The notes under the pieces were generated by a model that did not search any database, was not told the origin of the DNA, and was given only the letters and a program-made list of their open reading frames with translations. Source: Egibacteraceae bacterium (GTDB lineage: Bacteria > Actinomycetota > Nitriliruptoria > Euzebyales > Egibacteraceae). From it: a DNA stretch of 64,000 bases. The translations under genes were made by a program, and so were the position numbers. How positions within the stretch are numbered: position 1 is the first letter of the stretch; each line of letters opens with the position of its first letter. Where the stretch lies: positions 145,820 through 209,819 of the forward strand of contig JAUJNX010000006.1 in NCBI GenBank assembly GCA_030447925.1. Reading direction: 5' to 3'. Below are positions 34,649 to 41,625 of this stretch, piece after piece.

Positions 34649-35412
34649 CAGGCGGTCTGCCGCGGGTGCAGGCTGCCCAGGCCGCCGTCCACGCCCAGGG
34701 TCTGGCCGGTGACGATGCGCTGGGCCGGGTCCAGGAGCCAGGCGATCGCGCGGGCCACGTCGTCGGGCTGCCCGATGGTGCCCATGGCGTGCAGCTTCGC
34801 GCTGACGGCGCGGGAGGTCGCGTCGGCGGTGAGCCGGGCGGTCATGGGCGTCTCGGTCATGCCGGGCGCGACGGCGTTCACGCGGATCCCCTTGGTGGCG
34901 TAGGTGGCGGCGGCCGCGAGGGCCAGGCCCAGCACCCCGCCCTTCGCCGCGGCGATCGCCTCGTGGTTGCCCATCCCCACCCGGGCGACCGCGCTGGACA
35001 GCAGGACGATGGACCCCCCGGTGCGCTGCATCACCCGCGCGGCGCTGCGCACGGTCCAGAAGGCCGTCGACAGGTTCTGCGCGACGGTCAGGGCGAACTC
35101 CTCCGGGGAGGTGCGGTGGGCCGGCTTCAGCAGCAGCGACCCGACCAGGTTCGCCGCGCCGTCGACCCGGCCGTGGCGCTCGGCGGCGCCGGTGAACAGC
35201 GCGTCGACCGCGCCGGGGTCGGTCGCGTCGACCGCGACGACCTCGGGCACGGTACCGCCGGCGGCCAGCTCGCCCGCCAGGGCCTCGAGCCGGTCCCGGT
35301 CCCGTGCGGCCAGGACCAGGCGCGCGCCCGACCCGGCCAGCAGCCGCGCGGTGGCGCTGCCGATGCCCCCGGTCGCGCCGAGCAGGACGTGGACGGGCGG
35401 ATCAGTGCTCAC
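34648..35412 (-). CDS. Short-chain dehydrogenase with atypical active site
   Basis: A 254-residue Rossmann oxidoreductase. The cofactor loop is LLGATGGIGSATARLL, the helix-4 motif is NLVGSL, and the catalytic Ser is in IVLLSSAVARVG. The YxxxK motif is altered: the segment reads NHEAIAAAKGGV, so the position four before Lys is Ile, with His further upstream. That recurs in a subgroup of SDRs and may mean a different acid/base or reduced activity. VNAVAPGMTETPM and the C-terminal GQTLGVDGGLGSLH are standard. It starts at GTG 35412. Confidence 0.82.
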   Translation of the reverse strand: MSTDPPVHVLLGATGGIGSATARLLAGSGARLVLAARDRDRLEALAGELAAGGTVPEVVAVDATDPGAVDALFTGAAERHGRVDGAANLVGSLLLKPAHRTSPEEFALTVAQNLSTAFWTVRSAARVMQRTGGSIVLLSSAVARVGMGNHEAIAAAKGGVLGLALAAAATYATKGIRVNAVAPGMTETPMTARLTADATSRAVSAKLHAMGTIGQPDDVARAIAWLLDPAQRIVTGQTLGVDGGLGSLHPRQTA

Positions 35413-35463
35413 GCGGGGCGCCCCTGTCGGTTTCAGCGATCATTGGCCCCCATCCTGCCCCGC

Positions 35464-35580
35464 TCAGCGCAGCAGGACGGCGATCAGGCCGATGCCGCCG
35501 ACCACGAGGCCGAACAGCGCCGCCAGCACCAGGGCGGCGATCAGCGCGGGCGGCGGCTCCCGATCGCCCACCCCGTTCAC
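35464..35580 (-). CDS. 38-residue single-pass membrane peptide ending AVLLR
   Basis: Starts at GTG 35580 in a GTGA overlap with the NUDIX gene stop. A short hydrophilic head (NGVGDREPPP) is followed by one helix (ALIAALVLAALFGLVVGGIG) and the ending LIAVLLR. The ending matches the 69-residue protein at 31370. Too short for most gene finders. Its tight coupling to the gene before it supports translation. Confidence 0.5.
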   Translation of the reverse strand: MNGVGDREPPPALIAALVLAALFGLVVGGIGLIAVLLR

Positions 35581-36158
35581 GCCTCCCGGCGCCGGCGCAG
35601 CACGTCGGCGGCCCGCAGCAGCCCGGCGACGCTGAGCGCGTCGGTGACGCGCCCGTCGAGCGCCATCGCCACGGCCTGGTCGAACGGCAGGCGCCAGCGC
35701 AGCAGCTGCTCGCTCGGTTCCGGCTGGGCGTCGTGCTGCTCGAGGTCCTCGGCCAGGAACAGCAGGGCGCGCTCGTCGGTCACGCTGTTGGAGGTGTGCA
35801 GCTCCCCGAGCGGGGTCCAGGAGCGCGCGACCAGGCCGGTCTCCTCGCGCAGCTCGCGGCCCATCTCCTCGACGGCGCCGCGGGCCGGGTCGCCCCCGCC
35901 CTCGGGGATCTCCCAGGACCAGGTGTCCAGGGTGTAGCGGTACTGCCCGACCAGGACGGTGCTGCCGTCGGCGAACAGCGGCACCGCCCCGAGCGCCAGG
36001 TTCTGGAACGCCACCACGCCGTAGATCCCCGGCGACCCGTCCGCCCGGACAACCTGGTCCTCGCGCACCCGGATCCAGGGGTTGGCGTAGACGTGCCGGG
36101 ACCCCGTCGTCCGCCACGGGTTCGGCAGGGCGGCGGGCTCCTCCGCGATCCTCTCCAC
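35577..36158 (-). CDS. NUDIX hydrolase, ADP-ribose pyrophosphatase-like
   Basis: A 193-residue NUDIX protein. The core box RELREETGLV is intact near residue 95 and is preceded by IPEGGGDPARGAVEEMG; the Glu expected eight before the Arg is itself Arg here. QYRYTLDTWSWEIPEGG and a C-terminal helix match the ADP-ribose/NDP-sugar group. It starts at GTG 36158, seven bases after TAGGGT on the minus strand (36171-36166), a leaderless promoter. Substrate is inferred from family only. Confidence 0.8.
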   Translation of the reverse strand: MERIAEEPAALPNPWRTTGSRHVYANPWIRVREDQVVRADGSPGIYGVVAFQNLALGAVPLFADGSTVLVGQYRYTLDTWSWEIPEGGGDPARGAVEEMGRELREETGLVARSWTPLGELHTSNSVTDERALLFLAEDLEQHDAQPEPSEQLLRWRLPFDQAVAMALDGRVTDALSVAGLLRAADVLRRRREA

Positions 36159-36165
36159 ACCGCGA

Positions 36166-36171
36166 ACCCTA
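36166..36171 (-). promoter_or_regulatory. -10 hexamer for the NUDIX gene
   Basis: TAGGGT on the minus strand, seven bases before GTG 36158; leaderless spacing supports that start. Confidence 0.4.
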
Positions 36172-36185
36172 GTGCCCCGGGTGCG

Positions 36186-36191
36186 TATCCT
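36186..36191 (+). promoter_or_regulatory. -10 hexamer for tRNA-Leu
   Basis: TATCCT ends ten bases before the first tRNA base. It fits a promoter with a very short 5' leader. No clear -35 is seen. Confidence 0.35.
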
Positions 36192-36200
36192 CAGGGACGC

Positions 36201-36283
36201 GCCCCTCTGGCGGAACGGCAGACGCGCACCCCTCAAAAGGGTGTATCCGTAAGGGTGTGAGGGTTCGAGTCCCTCGGGGGGCA
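36201..36283 (+). tRNA. tRNA-Leu (anticodon CAA)
   Basis: An 83-base class II tRNA. Acceptor stem GCCCCTC (36201-36207) pairs with GGGGGGC (36276-36282), with discriminator A at 36283. The anticodon stem is CACCC/GGGTG with loop CTCAAAA, giving anticodon CAA, which reads the TTG codon. The long variable arm folds as ATCC-GTAA-GGGT, diagnostic for Leu, Ser or Tyr. The T arm is GAGGG-TTCGAGT-CCCTC. CCA is not encoded. TTG is rare in this GC-rich genome. Confidence 0.95.
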
Positions 36284-36325
36284 CGTCCCACCGCCCCCGA
36301 GCCGGTTCCGGTCTGCCCCTGAGTG

Positions 36326-36354
36326 TTGGGTATCGGGGGTGTGCCGCGTAGACT
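36326..36354 (+). promoter_or_regulatory. Promoter for the coiled-coil/ANTAR operon
   Basis: TTGGGT (36326-36331) and TAGACT (36349-36354) are separated by 17 bases, the best -35/-10 pair in the first half of the window. The start codon at 36419 lies 64 bases downstream, after GGGGAGG (36401-36407). Confidence 0.5.
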
Positions 36355-36418
36355 GCGACGCTCTGGCCCTGGAACGGCCGGTACGCCGGGATCGCCCTCG
36401 GGGGAGGCAAGGACGCAC

Positions 36419-36724
36419 GTGCGGGGTCGACCAGCAGTGGAGCAGCGCCTCGGGCAGCTGCGCGCCGAGGTCGAGCGCGTGCGCGCCGAGCTGCAGGTGC
36501 TGGAGGAGCAGGCCGCCCACGTGGCCGAGGTCGCGGACGACGCCACCGGGCAGGCGGCGGTGGCGGGGACCCCGCTGGCCGACCGCGAGCAGCGGGTGGC
36601 CCAGGACGACGCGCGCCGCGCGCGGCGGCAGCGCGACGAGGCGGCGGAGCGGCTCCGCCACCTGACCGACGAGCAGGACCGGCTCCTCGAGCGGCTGCTC
36701 GACGACCGGCAAGGAGCAACGTGA
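36419..36724 (+). CDS. Small coiled-coil protein upstream of the ANTAR regulator
   Basis: A 101-residue protein from GTG 36419 (GTG 36437 is possible). About residues 8-36 form one heptad helix (RLGQLRAEVERVRAELQVLEEQ) and residues 58-98 a second, Arg/Glu-rich one (RARRQRDEAAERLRHLTDEQDRLLERLL), with a small Gly/Ala turn between. No catalytic motif. Its stop overlaps the response regulator start as GTGA, so the two are made in step; it may be a scaffold or modulator of that regulator. Confidence 0.6.
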   Translation: MRGRPAVEQRLGQLRAEVERVRAELQVLEEQAAHVAEVADDATGQAAVAGTPLADREQRVAQDDARRARRQRDEAAERLRHLTDEQDRLLERLLDDRQGAT

Positions 36725-37371
36725 ACGCCGGGATCCAGACCTCCGAGCGGACCTCGGACAGTGCGGCGGAGAGGGAGCGACCGGTGCGGGTGCTGATCGC
36801 GGAGGACGAGGCGCTGATCCGCCTCGATCTGAAGGAGATGCTGGTCGAGGAGGGGTTCGACGTCGTCGCGGAGGTGTCCGACGGCGCGACGGCCGTGCGG
36901 ATGGCGCGCGAGATGCGACCCGACCTGGCCATCCTGGACGTCAAGATGCCCGTGATGGACGGCATCCAGGCGGCCGAGCAGATCACCAACGAGCGGCTGT
37001 CCGCGGTCCTGGTCCTGACCGCCTTCAGCCAGCGCGACCTGGTCGACCGCGCCAAGCGCGCGGGGGCGATGGCCTACCTGGTCAAGCCCTTCCAGAAGCA
37101 CGACCTGCTGCCCGCGATCGAGATCGCGTCGGGGCGGTTCGCCGACCTGCAGAGCCTCCAGGGCGAGGTCGGCGTCCTCAACGAGCGCCTCGAGTCGCGC
37201 AAGTTCGTCGAGCGCGCCAAGGGCCTGCTCCAGCAGCACGAGGGCATCACCGAGCCCGCCGCGTTCCGCTGGCTGCAGAAGACCGCCATGGAGCGGCGCC
37301 TCTCGATGCGCGCCGTCGCCGAGCAGGTCATCCAGCGGTACACCCCCTCCCCGGAGGCACCGGGCGGCTGA
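36721..37371 (+). CDS. pdtaR: ANTAR-domain response regulator (PdtaR-like)
   Basis: Receiver domain fused to an RNA-binding antiterminator domain. The REC domain spans about residues 22-140: acidic pocket AEDEALIRLD, phospho-Asp in LAILDVKMPVMDG (about 79), Thr/Ser switch VLVLTAFSQ, and Lys in AYLVKPF. The ANTAR domain (about 150-208) reads LNERLESRKFVERAKGLLQQHEGITEPAAFRWLQKTAMERRLSMRAVAEQVI. Family members bind hairpins in nascent mRNA to prevent termination. It starts at GTG 36721, with a partner histidine kinase (PdtaS type) not in view. Confidence 0.92.
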   Translation: MNAGIQTSERTSDSAAERERPVRVLIAEDEALIRLDLKEMLVEEGFDVVAEVSDGATAVRMAREMRPDLAILDVKMPVMDGIQAAEQITNERLSAVLVLTAFSQRDLVDRAKRAGAMAYLVKPFQKHDLLPAIEIASGRFADLQSLQGEVGVLNERLESRKFVERAKGLLQQHEGITEPAAFRWLQKTAMERRLSMRAVAEQVIQRYTPSPEAPGG

Positions 37372-37438
37372 GGGCCCCCCGCCGCTGCGACGCGCCGGCA
37401 CGGGTGCCGCCCGCCACGGGACGGGAGGACGGCGCGGC

Positions 37439-37470
37439 GGTAACCACGGGGTAACCGCCGCTCGGTTACC
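37439..37470 (+). promoter_or_regulatory. Three GGTAACC/GGTTACC boxes upstream of the liv operon
   Basis: GGTAACC at 37439-37445 and 37450-37456, and its reverse complement GGTTACC at 37464-37470. Start-to-start distances are 11 and 14 bases. Such AT-containing repeats stand out in this GC-rich context and look like an operator for a dimeric regulator. No regulator gene is adjacent apart from the ANTAR gene. Confidence 0.5.
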
Positions 37471-37487
37471 ATCCGTCGCTGCTGGAA

Positions 37488-37566
37488 GGCCCGGCCACCC
37501 CGGTCGGGCCCCTGCGGGCTTGCGCGCAGAGCCCGCACGGGGGAGATGACCCCCCCGGACGGGGGG
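37488..37566 (+). promoter_or_regulatory. Structured leader of the liv operon with alternative hairpins
   Basis: Hairpin 1 pairs 37488-37496 with 37502-37510 (nine pairs, one G-T). Hairpin 2 pairs GCGGGCT 37514-37520 with AGCCCGC 37530-37536. Then a C run at 37550-37556 can pair with G's at 37539-37543 or with G's at 37561-37566, but not both. Mutually exclusive pairing just before the livH start is the usual form of an attenuator or riboswitch. It matches no riboswitch class I know. Confidence 0.4.
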
Positions 37567-37596
37567 TGCGCCACGACGATCATCTTGGGAGGGCGC

Positions 37597-38889
37597 GTGC
37601 GGGTCGCTCGACTGGTCCCTGCGGCGGTGCTGACGCTGCTCTTGGTGCTCCTGGCCTTGCCGGGCGTCGCCGTCGCCCAGGAGGGGGGCGGCGAGGCCGT
37701 CCGCGGCACCCTCACCCAGCCGCCGGAGGAGGAGGGCGGCGAGCCCACCCCGGTGGAGGGCGTGGACATCGTCGTCGCCACGCAGGCGGGTGAAGAGGTC
37801 GGCACCGCGACCACCGACGCTGAGGGCGCCTACGAGCTGGAGCTGCCGGGACCGGGTGACTACAGCGCGACCATCGTGGTGGACACCCTCCCCGAGGGCG
37901 TCGGGCTGCGCAACCCCGAGGCGGAGACCCTGGAGTTCACGATCCGGCCCGGCCAGTCCCGGCCGCTGCTGTTTCCCCTCGGCGAGGGTGGTGCCGGCGC
38001 CTCGGGGCGGCTGGGCTTCGTGCTGCAGCTCCTCGTCGAAGGCCTCAAGTTCGGTCTCATCATCGCCATGACCGGCATCGGGCTGTCCCTGATCTACGGC
38101 ACGACGAGCCTCACCAACTTCGCCCACGGCGAGCTGGTCACCTTCGGCGCCATCGCCACCTGGTACCTCAACGTCAGCGCCGGCATCGAGCTCATCCCCG
38201 CCGCGCTGATGGGCATCGTCATCGGTGCGGCCGGCGCGGGGGCGCTCGACCTCGGGCTGTGGCGCCCGCTGCGCAAGCGCCGCACCGGCCTCATCGCCAT
38301 GCTCGTGATCTCGATCGGCCTGTCGCTGCTGCTGCGCTACGTGTTCCTGTTCTTCTTCGGCGGCCGCACCGCCCCCTACGCCGACTACGTCCTCCAGGAA
38401 CCCATCTCGGTCGGTCCCGTCACGCTGTCGCCGAAGGACTTCGTGACCGTGACCCTGTCGGTCGCGGTGCTCATCGGCGTCGGCCTGATCCTCCAGCGCA
38501 CCCGCATCGGCAAGGCGATGCGCGCGGTCGCCGACAACAAGGACCTCGCGGAGTCGTCGGGGATCGACACCGAGCGGGTCGTGCTGTTCGTGTGGATCCT
38601 CGGCGGGGGCCTCGCCGCGCTCGGGGGCGTCCTGCTCGGGCTCGATCAGCAGGTCGGCTGGCAGATGGGTTTCCAGCTCCTGCTCTACATGTTCGCGGGT
38701 GTGACCCTCGGGGGCATCGGCACGGCCTACGGCGCGCTGTTCGGCAGCCTGGTCATCGGCGTCGTCGCGTTCCTCTCCGTGCTGTTCGTCCCCAACGACC
38801 TGCGCATCGTCATCGCGCTGCTGGCGCTGATCCTCACCCTGCTGTTCCGGCCGCAGGGGATCCTCGGCTCCGCCGAGCGCATCGGCTGA
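37597..38889 (+). CDS. livH: Branched-chain amino acid ABC permease LivH with secreted N-terminal domain
   Basis: A 430-residue fusion. GTG 37597, four bases after GGGAGGG, opens a signal peptide (ARLVPAAVLTLLLVLLALPGVAVAQ). Residues about 30-130 look like a carboxypeptidase-regulatory-like beta-sandwich (VEGVDIVVATQAGEEVGTATTDAEGAYELELPGPGDYSATIV). From about 145 the LivH permease begins: IIAMTGIGLSLIYGTTSLTNFAHGEL, IGKAMRAVADNKDLAESSGI (the EAA-type coupling loop) and the LLFRPQGILG ending. Ordinary LivH proteins have about 290 residues and no such domain, so it may add a ligand- or cell-wall-binding part outside the membrane. Confidence 0.85.
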   Translation: MRVARLVPAAVLTLLLVLLALPGVAVAQEGGGEAVRGTLTQPPEEEGGEPTPVEGVDIVVATQAGEEVGTATTDAEGAYELELPGPGDYSATIVVDTLPEGVGLRNPEAETLEFTIRPGQSRPLLFPLGEGGAGASGRLGFVLQLLVEGLKFGLIIAMTGIGLSLIYGTTSLTNFAHGELVTFGAIATWYLNVSAGIELIPAALMGIVIGAAGAGALDLGLWRPLRKRRTGLIAMLVISIGLSLLLRYVFLFFFGGRTAPYADYVLQEPISVGPVTLSPKDFVTVTLSVAVLIGVGLILQRTRIGKAMRAVADNKDLAESSGIDTERVVLFVWILGGGLAALGGVLLGLDQQVGWQMGFQLLLYMFAGVTLGGIGTAYGALFGSLVIGVVAFLSVLFVPNDLRIVIALLALILTLLFRPQGILGSAERIG

Positions 38890-38926
38890 TGAGCGAGAAC
38901 CAGAAATGATGAGCCGGAACCAGGAA
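38887..38926 (+). repeat. Two 20-base tandem repeats in the livH-livM junction
   Basis: 38887-38906 and 38907-38926 match at 17 of 20 positions; both begin TGATGAGC. The first contains the livH stop and opens a six-codon frame (MSENQK) that stops at 38909. The second opens a frame running into livM and ends just before the GGAGG for livM at 38926-38930. It looks like a duplicated coupling site. Confidence 0.5.
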
Positions 38927-38937
38927 GGAGGCGGGGC

Positions 38938-39930
38938 ATGGACTGGGAAGTCATCCTGACCAACGCGATCAGGGCCGCGGTGGGCCGCGAGGCGCTGGTG
39001 TTCGCGTTGCTGGCCATCGGGCTCAACCTGCACTTCGGCTACACGGGCCTGCTGAACTTCGGACAGGCCGGGTTCATGCTCCTCGGCGCCTACGGAGTGG
39101 CGACGATCGTCGCGACCTTCGGGGGTTCGCTGTGGCTGGGGCTGTTCCTCAGCATCCTGCTGGCGGTGGTGTTCGCGTTGTTCCTGGGCATCCCGACCCT
39201 GCGCCTGCGCGCCGACTACCTCGCGATCGTCACCATCGCCGCGGCGGAGATCCTGCGCTTCATCGCCCGGTCGCCGTCGATGAGCGGCATCACGCGCGGC
39301 AGCTTCGGCCTGCAGGCGTTCGCCGACGAGTTCTACGCGATCAATCCCCTGCCGGCGGGCAGCTACGGGATCGGCAGGGTGTCGTTCGGCGCGAACGACG
39401 CCTGGCTGCTGCTGGTCGGCTGGGGCGTGGTGGCGGCCGCCTTCGTCGTCACCAGCCTGCTGGTCCGCAGCCCATGGGGCCGGGTCATCAAGTCGATCCG
39501 CGAGGACGAGGACGCGGCGCGCAGCCTCGGCAAGAACGTCTACGCCTACAAGATGCAGAGCCTCGTGCTCGGCGGCGTCATCGGCGCACTCGGTGGCTGG
39601 CTCAACGCGGTCAGCATCCAATCGGTGCAGCCCGACAGCTTCTCGACGCCGATCACGTTCTTCGCCTACGTCGCGCTCATCGCCGGCGGCACGGCAACGC
39701 TGCTGGGCCCGATCGCCGGGTCGATGATCTTCTGGGCAATCCTGTCGCTGACCGAGGGGATCTTGCGCGGCGCCATCGGCGCGGGCTTCATCCCCACCAC
39801 GATCATGGACGGCAACCAGGTCGGCCAGGTCCGCTTCATGCTCGTCGGCCTCAGCCTCATGCTGCTCATGATCTTCCGGCCACAGGGCGTGTTCGGCGAC
39901 AAGAGGGAGCTGCTGCTCGATGCCCGCTGA
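38938..39930 (+). CDS. livM: Branched-chain amino acid ABC permease LivM
   Basis: Second membrane subunit, 330 residues with eight or nine helices. Typical segments are LAIGLNLHFGYTGLLNFGQAGFMLLGAYG near 25-55, PTLRLRADYLAIVTIAAAEILRF near 85-107, the coupling loop GRVIKSIREDEDAARSLGKNVYAYK near 180, and GGTATLLGPIAGSMIFWAIL near 250. It ends FRPQGVFGDKRELL. GGAGG lies seven bases before ATG 38938. Forms the pore with LivH; livG starts 11 bases inside its 3' end. Confidence 0.95.
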   Translation: MDWEVILTNAIRAAVGREALVFALLAIGLNLHFGYTGLLNFGQAGFMLLGAYGVATIVATFGGSLWLGLFLSILLAVVFALFLGIPTLRLRADYLAIVTIAAAEILRFIARSPSMSGITRGSFGLQAFADEFYAINPLPAGSYGIGRVSFGANDAWLLLVGWGVVAAAFVVTSLLVRSPWGRVIKSIREDEDAARSLGKNVYAYKMQSLVLGGVIGALGGWLNAVSIQSVQPDSFSTPITFFAYVALIAGGTATLLGPIAGSMIFWAILSLTEGILRGAIGAGFIPTTIMDGNQVGQVRFMLVGLSLMLLMIFRPQGVFGDKRELLLDAR

Positions 39931-40813
39931 TCCCAAGGCCGCACTCGACCGGGTCCCGCCGGAGCCCGGAGCCCGCAAGCCCGATCCGCTGCTCGTCGCC
40001 GACGGCGTCCAGCGGGCGTTCGGCGGGCTGAACGCCGTCGACGTCGGCCATCTCGAGGTCCAGCGCGGGGCCATCACCGCACTCATCGGCCCCAACGGTG
40101 CCGGTAAGACCACCTTCTTCAACCTGCTCACCGGCTTCGACACGCCCAACGCGGGACAGTGGACGTTCGACGGCCGGTCGCTCGGCGGGGTGTCGGCCTA
40201 CAAGGTCGCGCGGCTCGGGATGGTACGCACGTTCCAGCTCACCAAGGCGCTCTCACGCCTGACCGTGATCGAGAACATGAAGCTGGGGGCGACCGGGCAG
40301 TCCGGCGAACACTTCTTCACCGCACTGCTCCCCGGCGTCTGGCGCAGGCAGGAGCGTGAGATCGAGAAGCGCGCCGAGGAACTGCTCGAACGCTTCAAGC
40401 TCGCCCACATGCGCGACGAGTTCGCCGGGACGCTGTCCGGCGGCCAGCGCAAGCTGCTCGAGATGGCCCGCGCCCTCATGGCCCGGCCGCGCATGGTCAT
40501 GCTCGACGAGCCCATGGCCGGGGTGAACCCGGCGCTCAAGCAGTCGCTGCTCGACCACATCCGCGACATCCGCAGCGACGGCACGACCGTGCTGTTCGTC
40601 GAGCACGACATGGACATGGTCCGTGACGTCAGCGACTGGGTCGTGGTCATGGCGGCGGGCGAGGTCATCGCCGAAGGACCGCCGGAATCGCTGTCGAGCA
40701 ACCGCACGGTGGTCGACGCCTACCTCGGCGCGCACCACGACGCCGCACTCACGCTCGAGGACGAGGAGCGCCGGCTCGAGACCACCGAGGATGCGGAGGG
40801 CAGTGCACGATGA
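39920..40813 (+). CDS. livG: Branched-chain amino acid ABC ATPase LivG
   Basis: Cytoplasmic ATPase of 297 residues. Walker A is GPNGAGKT (near 55), the LivG-type Q-loop FQLTKALSRLTVIENMKLGA follows, the signature is TLSGGQRKLLEMARALM, Walker B is MVMLDEPMAGVNP, and the switch is EHDMDMV. About 25 extra N-terminal residues precede LLVADGVQRAFGG. Overlaps livM by 11 bases and livF by four (ATGA). Confidence 0.95.
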   Translation: MPADPKAALDRVPPEPGARKPDPLLVADGVQRAFGGLNAVDVGHLEVQRGAITALIGPNGAGKTTFFNLLTGFDTPNAGQWTFDGRSLGGVSAYKVARLGMVRTFQLTKALSRLTVIENMKLGATGQSGEHFFTALLPGVWRRQEREIEKRAEELLERFKLAHMRDEFAGTLSGGQRKLLEMARALMARPRMVMLDEPMAGVNPALKQSLLDHIRDIRSDGTTVLFVEHDMDMVRDVSDWVVVMAAGEVIAEGPPESLSSNRTVVDAYLGAHHDAALTLEDEERRLETTEDAEGSAR

Positions 40814-41559
40814 ATCAGGACACCCGCGGCCCCACCGCGCCGCTGCTCGTCGCGGAGGACATCGTCGCCGGCTACGTGCCGGGGGTGAACATCCTCAACG
40901 GCTGCACGCTCACGCTCGGCGACGGCGAGCTCGTGGGCATCATCGGGCCCAACGGTGCCGGCAAGTCGACCCTGCTGAAGTCGCTGTTCGGCCTGGTCAG
41001 CATCGGCTCCGGCAGCGTGCGGCTGCGCGGTGAGGACATCACCGGCCAGCAGGCCCACACGCTGGTCGGCAAGGGGATCGGCTACGTGCCGCAGAACAAC
41101 AACGTCTTCCCGCGGCTCACCATCGAGGAGAACCTCGAGATGGGCCTGTACCTGCGGCCCAAGGCGTTCAACGACCGTTTCAAGGTCGTCGGCGACCTGT
41201 TCCCGCTGTTGGCCAACCGGCGCAAGCAGCGCGCGGGGTCGCTGTCGGGCGGCGAGCGCCAGATGGTCGCGATGGGGCGCGCGCTCATGATGGACCCGGC
41301 GGTGCTGCTGCTGGACGAGCCCTCGGCCGGCCTGTCGCCCGCGCTGCAGGACGAGGTCTTCGTCCGCTGCCGACGGATCAACCAGGCCGGCGTATCGATC
41401 GTCATGGTCGAGCAGAACGCCCGCCGGTGCCTGCAGATCTGCGACCGCGGCTACGTGCTGGACCAGGGGCGCAACGCCTACACCGACACGGGGAAGTCGC
41501 TGCTCAACGACCCGAAGGTCATCGAGCTCTACCTCGGGACCCTCGCGCGGGTCACCTGA
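40810..41559 (+). CDS. livF: Branched-chain amino acid ABC ATPase LivF
   Basis: Second ATPase, 249 residues. Walker A GPNGAGKS (near 48), the LivF-type YVPQNNNVFPRLTIEENLEMGL, signature SLSGGERQMVAMGRALM, Walker B VLLLDEPSAGLSP and the VEQNARRCL switch. It starts at ATG 40810 overlapping livG. Last gene of the operon, followed by a strong hairpin shared with the convergent binding-protein gene. Confidence 0.95.
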   Translation: MNQDTRGPTAPLLVAEDIVAGYVPGVNILNGCTLTLGDGELVGIIGPNGAGKSTLLKSLFGLVSIGSGSVRLRGEDITGQQAHTLVGKGIGYVPQNNNVFPRLTIEENLEMGLYLRPKAFNDRFKVVGDLFPLLANRRKQRAGSLSGGERQMVAMGRALMMDPAVLLLDEPSAGLSPALQDEVFVRCRRINQAGVSIVMVEQNARRCLQICDRGYVLDQGRNAYTDTGKSLLNDPKVIELYLGTLARVT

Positions 41560-41584
41560 GCGGCCGCGGTGGAGCGGACGTGAA

Positions 41585-41614
41585 GAGGGGCCCGGCCAGC
41601 CGGCCGGGCCCCTC
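41585..41614. terminator. Bidirectional hairpin between livF and the binding-protein gene
   Basis: A perfect 13-base stem (41585-41597 with 41602-41614) around the loop AGCC lies between two convergent stop codons. The strength of the stem and its position make it the clearest terminator in the window, though no T-tract follows. Confidence 0.75.
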
Positions 41615-41625
41615 CGCATGACGGG

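Noticed and set aside
38259..38909. Alternative plus-strand frame inside livH
   Set aside because: It overlaps a well-supported permease; only its last six codons fall in the repeat at the livH-livM junction.
36169..40149. A 1326-codon minus-strand open frame across the liv operon
   Set aside because: It is antisense to livH, livM, the ANTAR gene and the tRNA. Its residues are a random mix of His, Asp, Arg and Gln with no recognisable domain.
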